A stretch of 18,186 nucleotides of DNA from CAZFZT01 sp964523675 (GTDB lineage Bacteria > Planctomycetota > Phycisphaerae > Phycisphaerales > SM1A02): contig CAZFZT010000073.1 in the NCBI GenBank assembly GCA_964523675.1, positions 1 to 18,186 on the forward strand. The letters are read 5' to 3'. Positions within the stretch are counted from its first letter, which is position 1, and each line of letters starts with the position of its first letter. Of this stretch, positions 14,808 to 18,186 are shown piece by piece. The notes under the pieces are model-generated. The model was not told where the DNA came from and made no database searches. It saw only the letters and a program-made list of their open reading frames with translations. Made by a program: the position numbers and the translations under genes.

Positions 14808-15056
14808 TTACTCTTCCTTCGTCTGCTTCGTCTCCACCTGCTTCGCGCCGCGCGACTTGACGGGCATGAACAACATCGAGGCGATGCGCTTCACATCGGA
14901 GGCGTGAGCATATTTCGGTCGGCGATAACCGCGCAACATGGTGCCCGGCTTGTGGCTTCGACGATGCCGGCCGAATGCCGGGTTCATCTTGATCTTGCCG
15001 GTCTTCGTCACCTTGATGCGCTTCAGGAGACCTTTATTTGGCTTGTTCTTCGGCAT
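14808..15056 (-). CDS. rpmI: 50S ribosomal protein L35 (bL35)
   Basis: This 82-residue protein begins MPKNKPNKGLLKRIKVTKTG and contains GKIKMNPAFGRHRRSHKPG, the conserved L35 core. The C-terminal 15 residues (KSRGAKQVETKQTKEE region) extend beyond the usual 64-66 length. It precedes rplT in transcription order, as in most bacteria. Only 24 nt separate it from the tRNA-Arg gene upstream, which leaves little room for its own promoter, so it probably comes from a transcript that includes the tRNA. The ribosome site is weak. Confidence 0.96.
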   Translation of the reverse strand: MPKNKPNKGLLKRIKVTKTGKIKMNPAFGRHRRSHKPGTMLRGYRRPKYAHASDVKRIASMLFMPVKSRGAKQVETKQTKEE

Positions 15057-15080
15057 GGTGAATGAGCTTTCAGAAGGAAC

Positions 15081-15153
15081 GCGAATGGCAGGACTCGAAC
15101 CTGCAACCTCCGGCTTCGTAGGCCGATGCTCTATCCAATTGAGCTACATTCGC
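15081..15153 (-). tRNA. tRNA-Arg (anticodon ACG)
   Basis: A complete 73-nt cloverleaf. The acceptor stem GCGAATG/CATTCGC is perfect, the D arm is GCTC-AATTGGATA-GAGC, the anticodon stem TCGGC/GCCGG carries the loop CTACGAA (anticodon ACG, normally edited to ICG to read CGU, CGC and CGA), and the T arm is GCAGG-TTCGAGT-CCTGC. The 3' CCA is not encoded, so it must be added by a nucleotidyltransferase. It sits between rplQ (44 nt away) and rpmI (24 nt), on the same strand. Confidence 0.97.
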
Positions 15154-15197
15154 TCTGTGGCCGAAGCCGCAGCGAATGCGATTATACGCTGATGCGT

Positions 15198-15926
15198 TTA
15201 TGACTTCTCGGTGGAATCAACGTTTGAATCTTCAGCGGATTGCGACGAGGCCTCGGCCTGCTCAGGCGCGGCCGCTCCTTCCGCCGCTTCAGGCGCCTCA
15301 GCCGGTTCTTCCTCGGCAACAGCGGTTGCCGAGGCTGACTCCTCAGCCGCTGCTCCACCCTTGCGCAATCGAGCGGCAAAGGCGGCACGCTTGTTTGCCT
15401 GCTCGCGACGACCGGAGGTTCCACCACCGATCTGCGGGCCGTCTTCACGTCCAACGAGTTCAAGGACAACAATGTCCGCGCCGTCGCCGAGCCGGTGATT
15501 GCCGGTGCGAACGATGCGTGTGTACCCGCCGTCACGGTCCTCGAAAAGCGGCGCGACCTTCGTCAGAATGTGCTGTACAAGCCGGGGGGCCTTTCGCACC
15601 TCACCATAGCGATTGAACTCGATATCGCCCGCATCAGGCAGATCCCAGTAGCGATTCTCCTTTGCGTCATCGGGCACGTTGGGATCCGCAACCCAGGCAT
15701 GAATCATGCGATCGTTGAGCTTCGCCTCGATCTGACGACGGGCCGTAAATGTGCCGCGCTTCGCGATCGTGATGATGCGCTCAACAAATGGCTGCACCGC
15801 CTTGGCCTTGGGCAACGTCGTCTCGATGCGACCGTGCTCGAAGAGTCCCGCTGCAAGGTTCCGAAACATTGCAGCGCGGTGAGCGCTCGTTCGGTTGAGT
15901 TGTTTTCCGTAGATTCGGTGACGCAT
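15198..15926 (-). CDS. rplQ: 50S ribosomal protein L17 (bL17), enlarged
   Basis: The L17 core is clear: MRHRIYGKQLNRTSAHRAAM at the start, IETTLPKAKAVQPFVERIIT (34-53), and DRDGGYTRIVRTGNHRLGDGAD (130-151). The protein has 242 residues, about twice the E. coli length (127). Two additions explain this. One is an insert of about 40 residues (74-113, with NRYWDLPDAGD) before the LVQHILTKVAPLF helix. The other is a C-terminal tail of about 80 residues (161-242), first basic and then very rich in Ala, Glu and Ser, likely disordered. It follows rpoA by 103 nt, as in the alpha operon of most bacteria, and a tRNA-Arg follows it. L17 lies near the peptide exit tunnel, so the tail could project from the ribosome surface (inference). 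Confidence 0.95.
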   Translation of the reverse strand: MRHRIYGKQLNRTSAHRAAMFRNLAAGLFEHGRIETTLPKAKAVQPFVERIITIAKRGTFTARRQIEAKLNDRMIHAWVADPNVPDDAKENRYWDLPDAGDIEFNRYGEVRKAPRLVQHILTKVAPLFEDRDGGYTRIVRTGNHRLGDGADIVVLELVGREDGPQIGGGTSGRREQANKRAAFAARLRKGGAAAEESASATAVAEEEPAEAPEAAEGAAAPEQAEASSQSAEDSNVDSTEKS

Positions 15927-16029
15927 TGGATTACCTGCTGAAAAAAGGGGAGAACGTCTAGTGTATCAGGCCTGACCGCTCGCGGCTTGGTGTCGCATTG
16001 ACGCTCCACCAAAGGTCGCGGTTCCGCTG

Positions 16030-17040
16030 TTATGCAACCTCCGCCGGCGGCTGGTAGCCCTCAGGCAGTTCCATGCCCAGCGAGAGACCGAGTTCATTGA
16101 GCTTTCGCTTCACCTCGCGAAGGGAGGTCTTGCCGAAGCTGCGCACCTGAAGAAGCTCCGCCTCCTGGCGACTCACCAGATCGGCCACGGACCGAACCTT
16201 GGCCGACTCAAGGCAATTGTTCGCTCGGACGGTCAGATCGAGATCGCTGATCGGCATATTGAGCTTGCGAATCAGATCCTCGTCCACACTGGCTGCGGCC
16301 GATGCCTCAGGAGAGACCTGCACCTCACCAAGCTCAAAGTACTGAACGAACGGATTGAGGTGCTTGCGCAAAATCTTGGCCGACTCAACCATGGCGAGTT
16401 CAGGACTGATGGTGCCGTCGGTCCACAGATCGAGAATGAGCTTGTCGTAGTTGGTCTTCTGGCCCACGCGCGTGTTCTCTACGCGATGGCGAACGCGCTG
16501 CACGGGACTGAAGAGCGCATCGATCGGAATCTCGCCGATGACCTGGTCCTCACGCGAGTCGTACTGATCCGAGGCGGGCTGGTAGCCGCGGCCCTTTGCA
16601 ACGGTGAACTCAGCTTCGAAATCAACTTCCTCAGTGAGCGTCGCAATGACATGGCCCGGATTGTGGATGGTGATCGACGTATCCGCTTCGATCAGGTCGG
16701 CCGTCACATCGCCCGGGCCGGTCGCCGCGAGCCGCATCGTCTTGGGCTCATCCGCGTCAAGACTGATGACGAGGCCCTTGATGTTCAGAATGATGTCAGT
16801 CACATCCTCCATCACGCCGGGCAGCGTGGTGAACTCGTGCTCGACGCCATGAATTCGGACCTTCGTCACGGCCGCGCCTTCGATGGAGGAGAGCAACACG
16901 CGGCGAAGCGAGTTGCCGATGGTGGTGCCGAAGCCGCGCTCGAACGGTTCAACCGTGAATCGGCTGAAGGTATCGGTCCGCGAGTTCTCGTCAACGATAA
17001 CCTGAGCGGGAAGTTCAAGCCCGCGCCATCGAACATGCAT
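16030..17040 (-). CDS. rpoA: DNA-directed RNA polymerase subunit alpha
   Basis: The alpha dimer is the scaffold for RNA polymerase assembly. Its C-terminal domain touches UP elements and activators. The 336-residue length is normal. The N-terminal domain shows RFTVEPFERGFGTTIGNSLR followed by RVLLSSIEGAAVT, the dimer and beta-contact region. The C-terminal domain begins near residue 245 after an acidic linker, with ISDLDLTVRANNCLESAKVRS and SFGKTSLREVKRKLNELGLS, the DNA-binding helix-hairpin-helix parts. GGAG lies ahead of the ATG. It follows rpsK by 152 nt; rpsD, often between the two, is absent. That gap holds a hairpin and a copy of the 21-bp repeat. Confidence 0.97.
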   Translation of the reverse strand: MHVRWRGLELPAQVIVDENSRTDTFSRFTVEPFERGFGTTIGNSLRRVLLSSIEGAAVTKVRIHGVEHEFTTLPGVMEDVTDIILNIKGLVISLDADEPKTMRLAATGPGDVTADLIEADTSITIHNPGHVIATLTEEVDFEAEFTVAKGRGYQPASDQYDSREDQVIGEIPIDALFSPVQRVRHRVENTRVGQKTNYDKLILDLWTDGTISPELAMVESAKILRKHLNPFVQYFELGEVQVSPEASAAASVDEDLIRKLNMPISDLDLTVRANNCLESAKVRSVADLVSRQEAELLQVRSFGKTSLREVKRKLNELGLSLGMELPEGYQPPAEVA

Positions 17041-17102
17041 GGTGAAACACTCCTTTTCAGCAGACCTGAAACTTCAGGAACCCGCGAGGTAACGAGACGG
17101 AC

Positions 17103-17125
17103 CCGAATCCTGCTGAACGATTCGG
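17103..17125. promoter_or_regulatory. Stem-loop in the rpsK-rpoA gap
   Basis: CCGAATC (17103-17109) pairs with GATTCGG (17119-17125) over a nine-base loop. A smaller hairpin, CCTGA/TCAGG, lies at 17065-17078, nearer the rpoA ATG. They would form in the rpoA leader part of the transcript. There is no T-tract. A control role is possible but unproven. Confidence 0.35.
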
Positions 17126-17162
17126 CGGCTCTACTTTCCCGCGAGCGGAACGACTTCGAAAC

Positions 17163-17183
17163 CCTCGGCTAAGGCCGGGGCTA
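17163..17183. repeat. Third, diverged copy of the 21-bp GC-rich repeat
   Basis: This stretch matches the right arm at 9596-9616 in 19 of 21 positions, and the match continues into the next four bases (TGTG). It lies between rpoA and rpsK, ten bases after the rpsK stop on the transcribed strand. The two mismatches weaken its internal palindrome. Confidence 0.75.
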
Positions 17184-17192
17184 TGTGCTCAT

Positions 17193-17564
17193 TTACACCC
17201 GGCGCTGCTTCGGCGGGCGACAACCGTTGTGAGGAATCGGCGTGTGATCTTCGACAGCGGTAATCATCAGTCCGTTGGCCTGGAGCGCGGTGATGGCTGC
17301 TTCGCGTCCGGAACCGGGCCCCTTCACACGGACTTCGATCTCACGCATGCCCATGCGGCGAACCTTGTTCGCGCACTTCTCAGCAGCGCGGGTTGCTGCG
17401 AATGGCGTCGCCTTGCGCGCCCCTTTGAAGCCGACCGTGCCGGCCGAGTCCCAGCACAACGTCTCGCCATTGACGTCCGTGATCGTAATGATCGTGTTGT
17501 TGAAGGACGCCTTGATGTGGGCAATGCCTTTGATGACGTTCTTTCGAATCTTCTTCTTGGCCAT
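17193..17564 (-). CDS. rpsK: 30S ribosomal protein S11 (uS11)
   Basis: S11 is part of the 30S platform near the mRNA exit. The 123-residue sequence holds GIAHIKASFNNTIITITDVN (13-32), SAGTVGFKGARKATPFAATR (40-59), RVKGPGSGREAAI and the C-terminal IPHNGCRPPKQRRV, all conserved. Its length is close to the usual 117-130. No Shine-Dalgarno stands out before the ATG. It follows rpsM, but an assembly gap falls in the space between them. Confidence 0.97.
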   Translation of the reverse strand: MAKKKIRKNVIKGIAHIKASFNNTIITITDVNGETLCWDSAGTVGFKGARKATPFAATRAAEKCANKVRRMGMREIEVRVKGPGSGREAAITALQANGLMITAVEDHTPIPHNGCRPPKQRRV

Positions 17565-17657
17565 GGGTGGTCGGTGCTTTGTACTCTGAAACTCGTGATT
17601 GATCGTCGCTTGCTGCTTCGCGTTCGCTGTATCAAACGCTCCGCATCATGTCGCGGC

Positions 17658-17667
17658 NNNNNNNNNN
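17658..17667. other. Assembly gap (10 N)
   Basis: Ten undetermined bases lie between rpsM and rpsK. Ten is a common placeholder, so the real distance is unknown. No reading frame of a visible gene crosses it. Confidence 0.98.
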
Positions 17668-17675
17668 AACGAGGG

Positions 17676-18056
17676 TTATCCCTTCACGCCCTTCTTGCCG
17701 GCAACCGTCTTCTTCTTCCCCTTGCGCGTGCGGGCATTGCAACGGGTGCGCTGACCGCGTACCGGCAGACCTCGCCGATGCCGCTCGCCGCGATAACTCC
17801 GAATCTGACGCAGCCGCTGAATATGCTCGCTGGTCTGACGCCGAAGCGCGCCTTCCACAATGTAGTTCTCGGCATCGATTGTGGTCGCAATCTGACCGAT
17901 CTCATCATCGGTGAGGTCCTTGGCGCGGCGATCGGGGTCGATGCCGACCTTGGCCAGAATCTCATCCGCGAATGCGGGACCGATTCCGTAGATGTACCGC
18001 AATGAGTAGCGGATCTTCTTGTTCTCGGGAATATCAACGCCTGCGATACGTGGCAT
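17676..18056 (-). CDS. rpsM: 30S ribosomal protein S13 (uS13)
   Basis: S13 sits in the 30S head and contacts the P-site tRNA and the 50S subunit. The 126-residue protein begins MPRIAGVDIPENKKIRYSLR and has YIYGIGPAFADEILAKVGID (helix-two-turn-helix), then LRQIRSYRGERHRRGLPVRG and QRTRCNARTRKGKKKTVAGK, all standard. The basic tail ends in KKGVKG. It lies 27 nt after rpmJ and before rpsK, the usual alpha-operon order. Confidence 0.97.
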   Translation of the reverse strand: MPRIAGVDIPENKKIRYSLRYIYGIGPAFADEILAKVGIDPDRRAKDLTDDEIGQIATTIDAENYIVEGALRRQTSEHIQRLRQIRSYRGERHRRGLPVRGQRTRCNARTRKGKKKTVAGKKGVKG

Positions 18057-18083
18057 GGTGGGAATCCAAATCGTAAAGGAACA

Positions 18084-18186
18084 TCAACCCTGGCGCTGCT
18101 TCAGCCGCGGGTTCTTCTTGTTGATGACGTAGCGCTTGCCTCGCCGAATGACGATCTGGCAATCCTTCGTCTGTCGTTTGATGCTG
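18084..18186 (-). CDS. rpmJ: 50S ribosomal protein L36 (bL36), 5' end outside the window
   Basis: The last 33 codons of L36 are visible and end RYVINKKNPRLKQRQG; only about four or five N-terminal residues are missing. The KKNP-KQRQG ending is diagnostic. L36 exists in a zinc form with a C-x2-C...C...H ligand set and a zinc-free form. Here only the second Cys remains (QTKDC); the others are Thr, Asn and Leu, so this is the zinc-free type. It directly precedes rpsM, as in most bacteria. Confidence 0.93.
   Translation of the reverse strand, partial: SIKRQTKDCQIVIRRGKRYVINKKNPRLKQRQG

Noticed and set aside
1..18186. CRISPR array, prophage, insertion sequence or defence island
   Set aside because: I found no regularly spaced repeats with spacers, no transposase or integrase, and no phage or defence genes on either strand; the content is mostly housekeeping.

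Overview
The window is high-GC bacterial DNA with dense coding on both strands. It looks like a member of the Planctomycetota, possibly the Phycisphaerae. That placement is an inference from four things: an AroD-AroE fusion, a futalosine-pathway MqnC, a ribosomal protein L17 with an insert and a long Ala/Glu tail, and short GC-rich inverted repeats between genes. No 16S gene is present to test it. A run of 10 N at 17658-17667 marks a scaffold join, so this is a draft or metagenome assembly.

Left block (1-6023). On the minus strand lie aroDE (shikimate pathway), mqnC (menaquinone by the futalosine route), a two-domain ABC permease of the ferric-iron type, and the edge of a DUF2442 gene whose 5' end runs into an 8-bp tandem repeat. 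trpF diverges from aroDE across about 116 bp, so two aromatic amino acid genes share one upstream region.

Centre (6024-13623). fabI (minus) and fusA (plus) diverge. fusA has a strong sigma70-type promoter and a leader of about 410 nt. The leader carries a 17-codon ORF with a good Shine-Dalgarno and several competing stem-loops. Next come an unusual RIC-type di-iron protein with a lipoprotein signal, whose promoter overlaps a palindromic operator; an MddA-like membrane methyltransferase divergent from a TetR regulator, with repeated GTACAC boxes between them; and an SppA-like lipoprotein protease.

Right block (13624-18186). All genes are on the minus strand. Transcription order is rpmJ (partial), rpsM, rpsK, rpoA, rplQ, tRNA-Arg(ACG), rpmI, rplT, then a PmtA-like methyltransferase. 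This is the end of the classical alpha operon, without rpsD between rpsK and rpoA, running directly through a tRNA into the L35-L20 pair, which lacks infC. sppA follows 38 nt further on.

Most of the window is housekeeping. I found no convincing new multi-gene system. The most interesting parts are the exported RIC protein with its operator, the fusA leader, the mddA/tetR intergenic region, and a 21-bp repeat family with three copies.
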